Virus record (IMG/VR): IMGVR_UViG_3300045836_000083
Location: 1-64,000 of that record
Direction: 5' to 3' (one strand)
DNA: 64,000 nt
From: a virus
Shown here one piece after another: positions 1-7,670 of the stretch. Position 1 is the first letter of the stretch, and every line of letters starts with the position of its first letter. The position numbers and the translations under genes were made by a program. The notes beneath the pieces are model-generated. The model was given only the letters and a program-made list of their open reading frames with translations, searched no databases and was not told the DNA's origin.

Positions 1-15
1 GTAAAAAAGTTTGGC

Positions 16-72
16 TAGCGTAAAGGAATAGTGTAAATTAGCGTAAGAAATGAACTAATTTATTTACGCTAA
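16..72. promoter_or_regulatory. TAGCGTAA repeats and inverted repeat upstream of recA
   Basis: Three copies of TAGCGTAA lie in the 92-base leader of recA: 16-23 and 39-46 in direct order, and 64-71 inverted. TTAGCGTAA (38-46) and TTACGCTAA (64-72) make a perfect 9-bp inverted repeat around 17 bases. This fits an operator or regulator-binding array for the recA operon. No TAnnTTTG element was found here. Function is inferred. Confidence 0.45.
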
Positions 73-92
73 AAATTACGGTAACTTAAATT

Positions 93-1277
93 ATGATTAC
101 GGTAAATTGTATTGAATGCGGCAAAACTTTCGACGCTCAACGTTCATCTGCAAAATTTTGTTCCCCTAATTGCAGGGTAAAATGGAACAATAAACCTGAA
201 AACAAAGATAAACCTGAAGAAATCGAAGAAATACAAAAATCGGAGCCTAAAACTAAAATGGTAGTTACCCCAACAGAATTAAAAGAAGCCCCTTCTGATG
301 AAAGTTGGAAAGTAGTTAGGGATACTATGGATAAGATAAATAAAGATTTTGGTGCCGGATCAGTGATGATACTAGGAGACAAGCCTATGAAATCAATTGA
401 ATCCATCTCTACAGGCTCATTAGGCCTTGATAATGCATTAGGTATTGGCGGATTGCCTCGAGGCAGAATCGTTGAAATTTTCGGCCCTGAAAGCTCAGGA
501 AAGACCACTTTAGCCATCCATATAATCTCAGAAGCCCAAAAAATGGGCTTGAAATGCTTTATGGTGGATGCTGAACATGCATTTGACCCTACTTATGCTG
601 AATCTTTAGGGGTAAAAATTGATGAACTAGGTATTTCGCAGCCAGATTATGGAGAACAAGCCCTTGAAATAGCTGATAGAATGATACTTACAGGGCAATA
701 TGCAGTAGTAATTATTGATAGTGTGGCCGCTTTAACCCCGAAATCTGAACTTGAGGGTGAAATGGGGGACAGCAAAATGGGTTTACATCCCCGATTAATG
801 GGTCAAGCATGCAGAAAAATGACCGCAACAGTTTCAAAAACAAATACTTTACTCATATTCATTAATCAAGTTCGCCAAACTATTGGGAATATGTATGGCC
901 CATCTGAATTTACTCCTGGTGGCAATGCATTGAAATTCTTCTCATCTGTGCGTATTGACATCAGATGTAATGCCCTCTTAAAAGATGGAGAAGATGTATT
1001 TGGCCGAAGGTCAAAAGTAAAAGTTGTAAAAAGTAAAGTAGCCCCACCTTTTAAAAACTGTGAATTTGATATAATCTATGGCGAAGGGATTGACAAAATA
1101 GGAGAATTGATCGAAATAGCAGCAAACTTACAGGTAATTCAAAAAGCTGGTAGCTGGTATAGTTATCATGAATCTAAACTAGGTCAAGGGAAACAACAAG
1201 TAAAAGAAATGCTGAAAGATCATGAACCTTTACTTAATGAGATCACTCTAAAAGTGAAAGAAAAGATTAATAACTAG
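93..1277 (+). CDS. recA: RecA-type recombinase with N-terminal zinc finger
   Basis: Strand-exchange ATPase for recombination and repair of phage DNA. The RecA core is clear: Walker A GPESSGKT at residues 131-138, Walker B in [11 protein letters not shown], the RLMGQACRK segment, INQVRQTIG and the TPGGNALKF loop. Unlike cellular RecA (about 350 residues) this 394-residue protein has about 75 extra N-terminal residues beginning with a four-cysteine finger, Cys6-x2-Cys9-x13-Cys23-x3-Cys27, then a charged Lys/Glu linker. The finger resembles small treble-clef zinc modules and may direct the protein to DNA or a partner (inference). It starts the rightward early operon and ends in TAG. Confidence 0.95.
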   Translation: MITVNCIECGKTFDAQRSSAKFCSPNCRVKWNNKPENKDKPEEIEEIQKSEPKTKMVVTPTELKEAPSDESWKVVRDTMDKINKDFGAGSVMILGDKPMKSIESISTGSLGLDNALGIGGLPRGRIVEIFGPESSGKTTLAIHIISEAQKMGLKCFMVDAEHAFDPTYAESLGVKIDELGISQPDYGEQALEIADRMILTGQYAVVIIDSVAALTPKSELEGEMGDSKMGLHPRLMGQACRKMTATVSKTNTLLIFINQVRQTIGNMYGPSEFTPGGNALKFFSSVRIDIRCNALLKDGEDVFGRRSKVKVVKSKVAPPFKNCEFDIIYGEGIDKIGELIEIAANLQVIQKAGSWYSYHESKLGQGKQQVKEMLKDHEPLLNEITLKVKEKINN

Positions 1278-1288
1278 AACTACTTAAT

Positions 1289-1363
1289 ATGAAAAAAGGC
1301 TGTTCCTGGTACATCTTAGTGCTTTCTCTTTTCTGTATTATGTGCCACTTTTGTTGTAATTAA
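1289..1363 (+). CDS. possible 24-residue hydrophobic peptide
   Basis: A 24-codon frame in the gap between recA and the next gene encodes a Lys-Lys start followed by a hydrophobic stretch with four cysteines, like a minimal signal or membrane peptide. It fits the gap and the operon direction, but such a short frame could arise by chance. No family recognised. Confidence 0.25.
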   Translation: MKKGCSWYILVLSLFCIMCHFCCN

Positions 1364-1374
1364 AAACTAAAGTA

Positions 1375-1626
1375 ATGAAAAACGATTTAAATATAGTGCC
1401 TTTTGATGGCCCAAGTAATGGATATTTTCTTGGTATTGACCCAGTTGGCTATGATCATAATGTTGCAGTTTTTACTGTTATGAAAATGGGAAATAATAAT
1501 AAACCAACTGAAATAATAACGTCTTACAAAGGACGACCAAATGAAGACTTTAAAGCTAAAGTACAAGAAGTTATTGACCTATATAAAATAAACGAATATT
1601 CAATTTTTACGCATAAACCAGACTAA
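1375..1626 (+). CDS. small protein resembling part of the terminase nuclease domain
   Basis: 83 residues. The pattern GIDPVGYDHNVAVF, then IITSYKGRP, then a helix and YSIFTHK resembles the start of an RNase H-fold terminase nuclease domain. In this phage's own large terminase the corresponding pieces are IAVDGYS, KAIGHLYGRP and a helix ending KVWYEHNSDD. The putative metal-binding Asp is kept, but the domain stops well short of the full fold. It may be a duplicated fragment with a new role or a decoy. The assignment is by eye only. It lies directly after recA. Confidence 0.5.
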   Translation: MKNDLNIVPFDGPSNGYFLGIDPVGYDHNVAVFTVMKMGNNNKPTEIITSYKGRPNEDFKAKVQEVIDLYKINEYSIFTHKPD

Positions 1627-1636
1627 CATTATTATA

Positions 1637-2002
1637 ATGATTGATATTAAAGAAATTAGAATAGGTAATTGGATTCTTTCTCCAAAAGGAGAACCGTTTC
1701 AAGTTTATGCCGAAATATTCAATGATATTGAAATGGGAATTAACTTCATGCCTATTCTATTAACTCAGGAGCATTTAGAAAAAATAGGGATGATTAAAAG
1801 GTTTCCTTCACCTGACTGTAATATTTGGGATATTAAAGAAGAACTAAGGCCTCTTCCTACAAGAAATAAAACTTTTACTTTAGCTCTTATAGATAGAGGT
1901 TGGATTTATCCTACAGCACCAGGAGCAGTTCCATTTCAGTATTTACACCAATTGCAAAACCTTTATTACGCATTAACAGGACAAGAACTAGAACTACATT
2001 AA
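1637..2002 (+). CDS. conserved phage protein, HQLQNLYYALTG family
   Basis: 121 residues. It begins IRIGNWI and ends YLHQLQNLYYALTGQELEL, the hallmark ending of a small protein very common in Bacteroidota phages and prophages; a middle LTQEHLEKIGM segment also fits. Function is unknown. It lies in the rightward early operon 10 bases after the preceding gene. Family membership is from memory; the reading frame itself is secure. Confidence 0.8.
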   Translation: MIDIKEIRIGNWILSPKGEPFQVYAEIFNDIEMGINFMPILLTQEHLEKIGMIKRFPSPDCNIWDIKEELRPLPTRNKTFTLALIDRGWIYPTAPGAVPFQYLHQLQNLYYALTGQELELH

Positions 2003-2023
2003 CCTAATTAAATTGTTTTTCAA

Positions 2024-2215
2024 ATGACAAAATATTGTGACTTATATTACAGCATACGTAATACGCCAAAAGGCTACGTTTGGTACATAAGAACCAAAGA
2101 TGGCGACATACTTCAATCCTCATTAGATAATGAAAACGAAGAAGATCAATGCTACACAGAAAAACAATCAGCCGAAACAGATTGTAGAGAAGCCATTGAA
2201 GATTATTACAGATAA
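2024..2215 (+). CDS. hypothetical acidic small protein
   Basis: 63 residues, rich in Asp/Glu and Tyr, with no recognised motif. It fits neatly between neighbours in the early operon with short spacers. Function unknown. Confidence 0.65.
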   Translation: MTKYCDLYYSIRNTPKGYVWYIRTKDGDILQSSLDNENEEDQCYTEKQSAETDCREAIEDYYR

Positions 2216-2222
2216 ACTAAAT

Positions 2223-2491
2223 AACTATTACAATGAGTTTACCGGATGAAGCAGAAATATGGTGGCCAGCATGGGCATTACCAAAGGATAAAAAAGAAAA
2301 AACCGCAGAACAAATAAAAGCTGCTCAAATTAGGTACGACTATAACAAAGCTGTTAGAAAACAATTTAAAAAAGAACACCCCGAAATGACGAGATTGCAA
2401 ATAATAAAATATGCTTCCTCCATTGGAGGATATAAGGCAATGGAAAAACTTTTAAAAACTCCCTTACCCCAAAAACTATTACAATGAGTTT
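2223..2491 (+). repeat. 18-bp direct repeats bracketing a small gene
   Basis: AACTATTACAATGAGTTT occurs at 2223-2240, across the start codon of the gene at 2233, and again at 2474-2491, across its stop codon. The two copies are identical and 251 bases apart. This makes the enclosed gene a cassette that homologous recombination could delete or add. An exact 18-mer at this spacing is very unlikely by chance. Confidence 0.8.
2233..2487 (+). CDS. hypothetical basic protein
   Basis: 84 residues, Lys-rich, starting SLPDEAEIWWPAWALPK and likely mostly helical afterwards (KTAEQIKAAQIRYDYNKAV). Function unknown. An identical 18-bp repeat covers its start and its stop, so the whole gene sits between direct repeats and may be an acquired or removable cassette. 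Confidence 0.65.
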   Translation: MSLPDEAEIWWPAWALPKDKKEKTAEQIKAAQIRYDYNKAVRKQFKKEHPEMTRLQIIKYASSIGGYKAMEKLLKTPLPQKLLQ

Positions 2492-2494
2492 TAT

Positions 2495-2773
2495 ATGAGA
2501 ATACTTGTAAGTAGTAAATCACTGCTATATTATCTTCAAGAGATTCAACAATTTTTAAAAGGAGATGCGAAAATAAGAATCAATCCAGATACTAATGAAT
2601 TTCAAATTGATGGGTTTAGAGGACTAATAGTAGAATCGAAAGGTATAAATGAAATCCAGATAGAAGTTCATAGACTGATCAATCTAAAAAACATTTTAAT
2701 GAGAATAACCGACCAACCACTTACTATAATGTTTGATTATTTTAAAATAGAAATACAATACATTACTATATGA
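2495..2773 (+). CDS. hypothetical protein
   Basis: 92 residues with alternating hydrophobic strands and helices and no recognised motif. It starts 7 bases after the preceding stop and overlaps the next start by 4 bases (ATGA), which supports translational coupling. Function unknown. Confidence 0.65.
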   Translation: MRILVSSKSLLYYLQEIQQFLKGDAKIRINPDTNEFQIDGFRGLIVESKGINEIQIEVHRLINLKNILMRITDQPLTIMFDYFKIEIQYITI

Positions 2774-3066
2774 GATTTATTACTGAGTTTATATTTGATG
2801 ACGGGGCTAAACCAACTGAAACCACAATCAATTATCGAAAAGAAATGCGAGATGACGCATTAGGACAAGCCATAAGAAACTCATTCGGGTTTCAAAATCC
2901 GGTCAACGGAAATCATTTACATCATAGATTGGAAATAGAAGCCTTCCCTATGGATAAATGGATAGAGTTTAAAAGTAAATTATTTGACGAAGTTACGAGT
3001 GGTACATTAGGTGGACTAGAATTATTGCACATGATTAAAGAACTTGAATCATTTAAAAAACCATAA
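2770..3066 (+). CDS. hypothetical protein, first of a tandem paralogue pair
   Basis: 98 residues. Its second half (LEIEAFPMDKWIEFKSKLF ... ELESFKKP) matches the next gene (LEIQVFPNSKYLEFKKQF ... ELESFGKP), so the two are tandem duplicates that have diverged. The shared part looks like a strand followed by a helix and a helical tail. Function unknown. Coupled to the upstream gene by an ATGA overlap. Confidence 0.7.
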   Translation: MRFITEFIFDDGAKPTETTINYRKEMRDDALGQAIRNSFGFQNPVNGNHLHHRLEIEAFPMDKWIEFKSKLFDEVTSGTLGGLELLHMIKELESFKKP

Positions 3067-3084
3067 CTCAAAAATCAAACTTAT

Positions 3085-3441
3085 ATGACTTTTAAACATG
3101 AGTATGTTATCGCAGCCGACCATCCGGATAAAGATTATGCACATAAAGGGAAAGCTGATCAATGTGAATATGAAATAGGGAAACATATCGCTAGGGTTTT
3201 TGGCTGGGAGAGAGTAGAAAATTATCCACCTACATTTCTAGGTAATATGGGTCAACAGGAGGATGAATGGATGAAACTGGAAATACAAGTCTTTCCGAAT
3301 AGTAAATATTTAGAGTTTAAAAAACAATTTGTAGATGCATTACCGGATTATGATGTTGTATCAAGAACAAAACTGATAAATGCAATTGCAGAACTTGAAT
3401 CATTTGGTAAACCAGCAGGACCGAAAAAAGAACAATTATGA
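3085..3441 (+). CDS. hypothetical protein, second of a tandem paralogue pair
   Basis: 118 residues, paralogous to the gene immediately upstream (shared LEI-x2-FP-x3-K-x-x-EFK and AELESF-x-KP). Its N-terminal half is longer and more charged. It ends with a basic Lys-rich tail and overlaps the next start by 4 bases. Function unknown. Confidence 0.7.
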   Translation: MTFKHEYVIAADHPDKDYAHKGKADQCEYEIGKHIARVFGWERVENYPPTFLGNMGQQEDEWMKLEIQVFPNSKYLEFKKQFVDALPDYDVVSRTKLINAIAELESFGKPAGPKKEQL

Positions 3442-3758
3442 TATACAAACAAAATGTAACTATACCATCTTCAAACCAAGTTGTTGAACTTACTGTATCT
3501 CCTTGTATTAAATGTGATTGCGATGATATACATATTGAGGAATATGAGGATAACTTCGGGTATATTTCCACTGCAAAATGCAAGTATTGCAACCAAGAAA
3601 TAAAATCAAATACATCATTATCGGGAGTTATAAAAAAATGGAACGAATCAAATAATATTATTCTAGTCATAGCTGATAGAAAACGCCTTATAAAAGAGTA
3701 TCAAACAGAAATTAAATCCTTAAAAAGCAAATTAAACAACCGAAAACATAGACCTTGA
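3438..3758 (+). CDS. zinc-ribbon protein, Lar (restriction alleviation) -like
   Basis: 106 residues. It has the layout of Lar-type fingers: PCIKCDCDD, then AKCKYCNQ about 25 residues later, then SGVIKKWNE, matching the usual C-x2-C ... C-x2-C ... A-x2-x-WN pattern. A basic coiled-coil-like tail follows (KRLIKEYQTEIKSLKSK). Lar proteins relieve type I restriction in enteric phages, but many Lar-like fingers are uncharacterised, so an anti-restriction role is only a possibility. Confidence 0.6.
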   Translation: MIYKQNVTIPSSNQVVELTVSPCIKCDCDDIHIEEYEDNFGYISTAKCKYCNQEIKSNTSLSGVIKKWNESNNIILVIADRKRLIKEYQTEIKSLKSKLNNRKHRP

Positions 3759-3795
3759 AGTAATAAACAAACAATCATAGTAAATACTATTAGTT

Positions 3796-4107
3796 ATGAA
3801 TGATATACAAGTAATGTCTCTTACAACCATTAGACCATACATTACCGTAAAAAGCCCCGTTAATGGACTAAATTTTTACCATTATTTACATATTAAAGGT
3901 GGTGCCGGTGGTTTTTATAGAAGAGATTTAGGTGGCGAATTTGACTTTATTCTATACTATTCTTCGCCTGATCAAGATGAAAAAATGGGAGATATATGCC
4001 CGCGAATAGCTTGCAGGGAGCTAAATATACCTTGTGGTGAGGGTAGTACTATAGAAGAAGCCCATGAAGATTTTCTTAAGAAACTTAAAAAGAACCCCAT
4101 TAAATGA
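3796..4107 (+). CDS. hypothetical protein
   Basis: 103 residues, mostly predicted strand in the first half (YITVKSPVNGLNFYHYLHIKGG) and a helical Lys-rich end. No family recognised. Overlaps the next gene by 4 bases. Confidence 0.65.
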   Translation: MNDIQVMSLTTIRPYITVKSPVNGLNFYHYLHIKGGAGGFYRRDLGGEFDFILYYSSPDQDEKMGDICPRIACRELNIPCGEGSTIEEAHEDFLKKLKKNPIK

Positions 4108-4325
4108 CAATACAAGTAGGAGATAGGGTAAAACTCATTGGGAAAGCAAAACAATGGACTATTAATAAAAATAAGGAACGCGTAGGCACAATAACTAGCG
4201 AGTGTAGAAATTGTTATAATGGAATTTGTTACCGAGTCCTTTTTGACGGTTTAAAAAGTAATCGCACAATTCATTTTTCATTTTTAGAAAAGATTCCTAT
4301 AAATAATGAACCATTATTACATTAA
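4104..4325 (+). CDS. KOW/SH3-like small protein
   Basis: 73 residues. The start IQVGDRVKLIGKA followed by RVGTITSEC and YRVLFDGL is the layout of a KOW or small SH3-like beta barrel. A CRNCYNGIC segment offers two close cysteine pairs. Role unknown; RNA, DNA or protein binding is possible. Start overlaps the preceding stop as ATGA. Confidence 0.6.
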   Translation: MTIQVGDRVKLIGKAKQWTINKNKERVGTITSECRNCYNGICYRVLFDGLKSNRTIHFSFLEKIPINNEPLLH

Positions 4326-4355
4326 AACAGAACTAAAAACAATAGATTACGAACT

Positions 4356-4622
4356 ATGGGATTTACTATTGAAAAAGGGAAAGCTGTAATATGGACTACA
4401 AAAATATTTGAAGCTGATTCCTGGCCTTTTAACGACGAAGGCGATAACTACACTTATTTCTATAAAAATCTACGCGATAAGGATCACTTTTATAAATGTC
4501 TGGCCAGATTATCGGATGAAGAAAAGAAAAATCTAGTCTCTGAAACTTTAGGTATGGCTATGGACAAGTTTATTCTAAAATCTAAAAAATCTCACAACAA
4601 CGCTAAATATAAAAAACAATAG
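4356..4622 (+). CDS. hypothetical protein
   Basis: 88 residues with an aromatic, acidic first half and a basic Lys/Asn-rich end. No motif recognised. Part of the rightward early operon. Confidence 0.6.
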   Translation: MGFTIEKGKAVIWTTKIFEADSWPFNDEGDNYTYFYKNLRDKDHFYKCLARLSDEEKKNLVSETLGMAMDKFILKSKKSHNNAKYKKQ

Positions 4623-4625
4623 ATT

Positions 4626-4883
4626 ATGAGCAAGTTCGACAATATGAACAAGGAAACGCTACCTGATCCATTAACAGGCGGCACGATGGATTTTTATACA
4701 AATCAGGATGGAACTTTTGCTATGTGTATACCGCATCAAGCAATTCCGATAAAATGTCAAACGCCCAAAATAACATATGAGCCAATAACAGAAGGGATCA
4801 GAGTATGGTCTTTTGAGCCGCCAAAGACCGAAGACGCAGAATACGAAATACTAACTCCTAAACAATTAACTGATGAAAAATAA
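4626..4883 (+). CDS. hypothetical protein
   Basis: 85 residues, no cysteine cluster or membrane segment. Starts 3 bases after the preceding stop and overlaps the next gene by 11 bases. Function unknown. Confidence 0.6.
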   Translation: MSKFDNMNKETLPDPLTGGTMDFYTNQDGTFAMCIPHQAIPIKCQTPKITYEPITEGIRVWSFEPPKTEDAEYEILTPKQLTDEK

Positions 4884-5100
4884 AAATGAAGTAATTGAAT
4901 CACTAATAAAAGAAATCCAAAACGAATCCTTTGCATTCTCTGAAATGGCGTTTAATGACAAAAACCTTGTCAAAAGTGGCGCATCCTATCAAGACGTTAT
5001 AAACGTATTCTTATATAAGAAACTAGCTGAATTTGAATGTCGATTACGGAAGCTGGAACTAGATAATATTTGTAGAACAGATAATGTTATTGGAGGGTAA
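4873..5100 (+). CDS. hypothetical helical protein
   Basis: 75 residues, largely helical by composition. The same frame stays open for 17 codons after the TAA stop (to 5154) and reads like protein, so the gene may once have been longer. Function unknown. Confidence 0.6.
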   Translation: MKNKNEVIESLIKEIQNESFAFSEMAFNDKNLVKSGASYQDVINVFLYKKLAEFECRLRKLELDNICRTDNVIGG

Positions 5101-5154
5101 TTAGAAAAAGCCATTAAAATACTTTCACTTAAACGCTGGGAACGCGCAGATTAA

Positions 5155-5376
5155 ATGACAGTCTATCAATTTCTTTATTGTGATAATACTTGGGAATCAG
5201 GATTTATAACTATTAGTCTCCACTTTTCAAAAGAAGGAGCATATAATGCTATGCGAACATATTTATTGAATGGCTATAATGAATGGTATTCTGGAAGTAC
5301 TAAAAATTTCCGTAAGTCATGCCGATTTGGTAAATATCAAGCATGGAAAATAAATCCAATACAAATTCAACCATAA
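5155..5376 (+). CDS. hypothetical protein
   Basis: 73 residues, rich in Tyr/Trp, with no recognised motif. It sits just before the cysteine-rich gene that closes the operon. Confidence 0.6.
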   Translation: MTVYQFLYCDNTWESGFITISLHFSKEGAYNAMRTYLLNGYNEWYSGSTKNFRKSCRFGKYQAWKINPIQIQP

Positions 5377-5378
5377 AA

Positions 5379-5588
5379 ATGAGTAAACAAATACAAGTAA
5401 CAGGATGTAATGATTGTCCATGTTGTGATGTTCTGGATATGCATGTAGGATGGGGATGTTGTTTAAAACCTAAAGACGACCATGGTAATTATCTGAGAAT
5501 AGAGAGCAATAGATTATACGGCCCGATAACTCCTGATTGGTGCCCATTAAAAGAACAGTCAATAACAATAAAAATGAACCCCGCCTAA
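5379..5588 (+). CDS. cysteine-rich phage protein
   Basis: 69 residues from the ATG at 5379, which follows the preceding stop by two bases; an upstream in-frame ATG at 5343 would overlap that gene and was not chosen. The CNDCPCC ... GCCLKP ... PDWCPLK pattern is typical of a family of small Cys-rich phage proteins ending in DWCPL, probably binding metal. Function unknown. Its stop codon falls inside the terminator hairpin. Confidence 0.7.
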   Translation: MSKQIQVTGCNDCPCCDVLDMHVGWGCCLKPKDDHGNYLRIESNRLYGPITPDWCPLKEQSITIKMNPA

Positions 5589-5606
5589 ATAAGCGGGGCT
5601 TTCTTT
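5579..5606. terminator. hairpin terminator between converging operons
   Basis: CCCCGC (5579-5584) pairs with GCGGGG (5593-5598) around an 8-base loop, followed by TTTCTTT. It lies where the rightward early operon meets the leftward one, so it probably stops the former and may also serve the latter. Confidence 0.8.
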
Positions 5607-5634
5607 AACCCTTAAAACAACCAACATGAAAAAA

Positions 5635-5793
5635 TCATTCATCGTTTTCCTCGTCAATCTTATCCAAAGCTGCCATCACTATACCAATAATTTCATAGTA
5701 CCTATCTTTCTTTTCTCCTAAATAATCATTCTCCTCTAGTTCTGTATGAATAGCTTTGCTGATTTCTGATCTACTGTATTTGATTTCATTCAT
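5635..5793 (-). CDS. hypothetical protein
   Basis: 52 residues from the ATG at 5793 (MNEIKYSRSEISKAI...), preceded by a purine-rich AAAAGGG and overlapping the upstream stop by 8 bases. A start at 5862 would add a 23-residue basic tail and a larger overlap. Acidic C-terminus. Last gene of the leftward early cluster. Function unknown. Confidence 0.6.
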   Translation of the reverse strand: MNEIKYSRSEISKAIHTELEENDYLGEKKDRYYEIIGIVMAALDKIDEENDE

Positions 5794-6127
5794 TCCCTTT
5801 TGATTTAAACGAATTATAAGCCGAATTACCGGTAAGATACTTCTCTTTATGATTATCTTCAATTTCTTTTTCTGAACCGTCTTTATTGACTACAGTGAGT
5901 GAAATATGGGTTTTGTGATAATCTAGTGGTGGCTGGATGTTGTTTAATTTAATGTTGTCAATGTAGCTTTTTGCTTCTTCCGCCGTGTCAAAATGTTCGC
6001 CGCCCCAACTAAAACCTATTAGTTCTTTTGTTATTAGGCACCCATTATGCCTTATGTAAATGTCATCAACTAATCTGGCAAAGGATTCAGCCATATTTTC
6101 TCTCTTAGGAAGCATAGATTCCATCAT
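5786..6127 (-). CDS. hypothetical protein
   Basis: 113 residues. A central AEEAKSYIDN helix and a later HKTHISLTVVN strand are visible, but no family is recognised. An internal Met (residue 12) could be the true start. Part of the leftward early cluster. Confidence 0.6.
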   Translation of the reverse strand: MMESMLPKRENMAESFARLVDDIYIRHNGCLITKELIGFSWGGEHFDTAEEAKSYIDNIKLNNIQPPLDYHKTHISLTVVNKDGSEKEIEDNHKEKYLTGNSAYNSFKSKGNE

Positions 6128-6205
6128 AAAGTATTTGGTGGTTATAGATTATAGAATGGTAGGTCAGGGACATTCTACTAGGATTAGGTCAATAGGAAAA
6201 TAAGC

Positions 6206-6421
6206 CTATGGTTCTAAGTGTTTATCTAGTTCTTTTAAAAGATCATCTGCCGCTTTAACACTATCAACTATAACAGCCTTCCATTCGTCTTTTGTCAATC
6301 CTTCTTTACCAAATTGTGATAATAGACCACTCAAAGCCATCGCTGATATAAATTGTCTCTTAGTAAGGCCATTTAAACCATTATTTACCGATACAGGAAA
6401 TGCTGGTTTATTTGAATCCAT
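6206..6421 (-). CDS. conserved phage protein, TKRQF-SAMAL-GLL family
   Basis: 71 residues. NGLTKRQFISAMALSGLLSQ matches the 'G-T-R-x-Y/F-x-A-x-A-x-G-L-L' pattern of a small protein found in many phages, usually of unknown function. An N-terminal NKPAFPV segment is also typical. Two bases separate it from the next gene upstream. Confidence 0.7.
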   Translation of the reverse strand: MDSNKPAFPVSVNNGLNGLTKRQFISAMALSGLLSQFGKEGLTKDEWKAVIVDSVKAADDLLKELDKHLEP

Positions 6422-6423
6422 AA

Positions 6424-6693
6424 TTAATGCTTTTTGACTGTTGAATCCTTTTGTTTAGTTTGTGTTGATTGTATCTGAGTATTAATTTGATTTACAATTG
6501 CTGTTATTACTGGCTCCGACTGTTCATATGGCATTTTTTTAAGGGCATCAATGGTGGTTTGCCAGCCTTCCACTTGCATGGATACTGTGTATACCTGTGG
6601 AGGCTTTATAGGCTTTAATGAACCGATATAGTAAGCGCCGGCAGAACCAATTAAAATAGAGGTAATTAAGACTGTAAGAATTGTTTTTTTCAT
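6424..6693 (-). CDS. small membrane-anchored protein
   Basis: 89 residues. An N-terminal hydrophobic segment (about residues 4-24) after MKK looks like a signal anchor, followed by a hydrophilic, helical Gln/Thr/Lys-rich domain outside the cytoplasm. It stands next to two lipoprotein genes, suggesting an envelope-directed early module. Function unknown. Confidence 0.65.
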   Translation of the reverse strand: MKKTILTVLITSILIGSAGAYYIGSLKPIKPPQVYTVSMQVEGWQTTIDALKKMPYEQSEPVITAIVNQINTQIQSTQTKQKDSTVKKH

Positions 6694-6695
6694 TA

Positions 6696-6971
6696 TTATT
6701 TTGTTTTTGCTTTTGAAGAACCAAAACCCAAAATACCAGCACCTAATGCAAATCCGAAGGCATACCAGCCGCCATTATTATTTGGAGAATACATTACATT
6801 GTCGCTCCATATCATACTAATCAAACTAAATGGAGAAATAATCCCGTGCCATAATCCACCCCAAAATCCATATGGAGACTGATTATTAATGCAATTTGAG
6901 ACATCTACTTTGTGAGCACACGAACTTAATAGTATTAAAGCAACAGATACAATTAAAAGGGCTTTTTTCAT
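6696..6971 (-). CDS. putative lipoprotein, GFWGGLWHG family
   Basis: 91 residues. MKK, a hydrophobic stretch and the lipobox LLSSC (Cys at about residue 17) mark a lipoprotein. The GFWGGLWHGIISPFSLI segment and NNNGGWYAFGFALG are signatures of a small lipoprotein common in Bacteroidota and their phages. A role in envelope change or superinfection exclusion is inference. Overlaps the upstream gene by 4 bases. Confidence 0.75.
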   Translation of the reverse strand: MKKALLIVSVALILLSSCAHKVDVSNCINNQSPYGFWGGLWHGIISPFSLISMIWSDNVMYSPNNNGGWYAFGFALGAGILGFGSSKAKTK

Positions 6972-7306
6972 TTTTTAATTTTGATTGATGTTAAAGATTT
7001 TGAACTACCGCAAACAGCAGCTCCATGATCTTTATAATCAAATACTACTTTTTCTCCTACATATTGTTGTAGTGAATCGAATGCTGGCTTATCAATCTTA
7101 ATATCTTGAGTGTTTTCGTAGGCAGATTTATCACCAGCTCCAACCATTTTACCTCCTTCATAAGCTACTGAAATTTCATAATAATCACAAGGGAATGTTT
7201 TATGGCTCACTTTCTGTAACAAGCCAAACTTTAAACCTTCTGATGTTTCACAGGCTGAAAAGTAGCCTAATGTAAAGAACCCGAGCATAATTGTTAATTG
7301 TTTCAT
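6968..7306 (-). CDS. putative lipoprotein
   Basis: 112 residues. A hydrophobic start ends in a lipobox-like GYFSAC (Cys at residue 19), followed by a mixed-strand domain with two further cysteines (FPCDYY and AVCGSS) that could form a disulphide outside the cytoplasm. Coupled to the next lipoprotein gene by an ATGA overlap. Function unknown. Confidence 0.65.
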   Translation of the reverse strand: MKQLTIMLGFFTLGYFSACETSEGLKFGLLQKVSHKTFPCDYYEISVAYEGGKMVGAGDKSAYENTQDIKIDKPAFDSLQQYVGEKVVFDYKDHGAAVCGSSKSLTSIKIKK

Positions 7307-7345
7307 GTTTTTAAATTGTAATTGATATATTGTTTTATAGGTTAG

Positions 7346-7648
7346 TTATTCGATATATAGGGGTTTTTCTTCCTTTATGTTTTCAAGCCAAAAGGAATGA
7401 ACTTCATCCCTTGAATCCCATCTTGTTAATTTAATAAATTCATCTGTTCTTGAAGATGGTAGAGGTTCATAATGCCATTCCCCATCTTTCCCAAGAACCC
7501 ATCCAATTGATGATTCCATTTTAAGAACCCACTTTCTATTACCATTGGGTTGAAGTCTTTCTTCAATAAACACTGGGCGATTATATATGGGACACCATCC
7601 TATATTGAACGTCGTAGCTCGTGCTAACCATTGACTTTTTGTAAGCAT
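7346..7648 (-). CDS. hypothetical protein
   Basis: 100 residues, Trp-rich (seven tryptophans), with a strand-rich middle. No motif recognised. Belongs to the leftward early cluster. Confidence 0.6.
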   Translation of the reverse strand: MLTKSQWLARATTFNIGWCPIYNRPVFIEERLQPNGNRKWVLKMESSIGWVLGKDGEWHYEPLPSSRTDEFIKLTRWDSRDEVHSFWLENIKEEKPLYIE

Positions 7649-7670
7649 TGATCAGGGTTTGTATGTTGTA

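Noticed and set aside
5101-5154. Seventeen-codon in-frame continuation after the stop at 5100
   Set aside because: It reads like protein but has no start codon; a single TAA and short length make a broken longer gene possible but unsupported.
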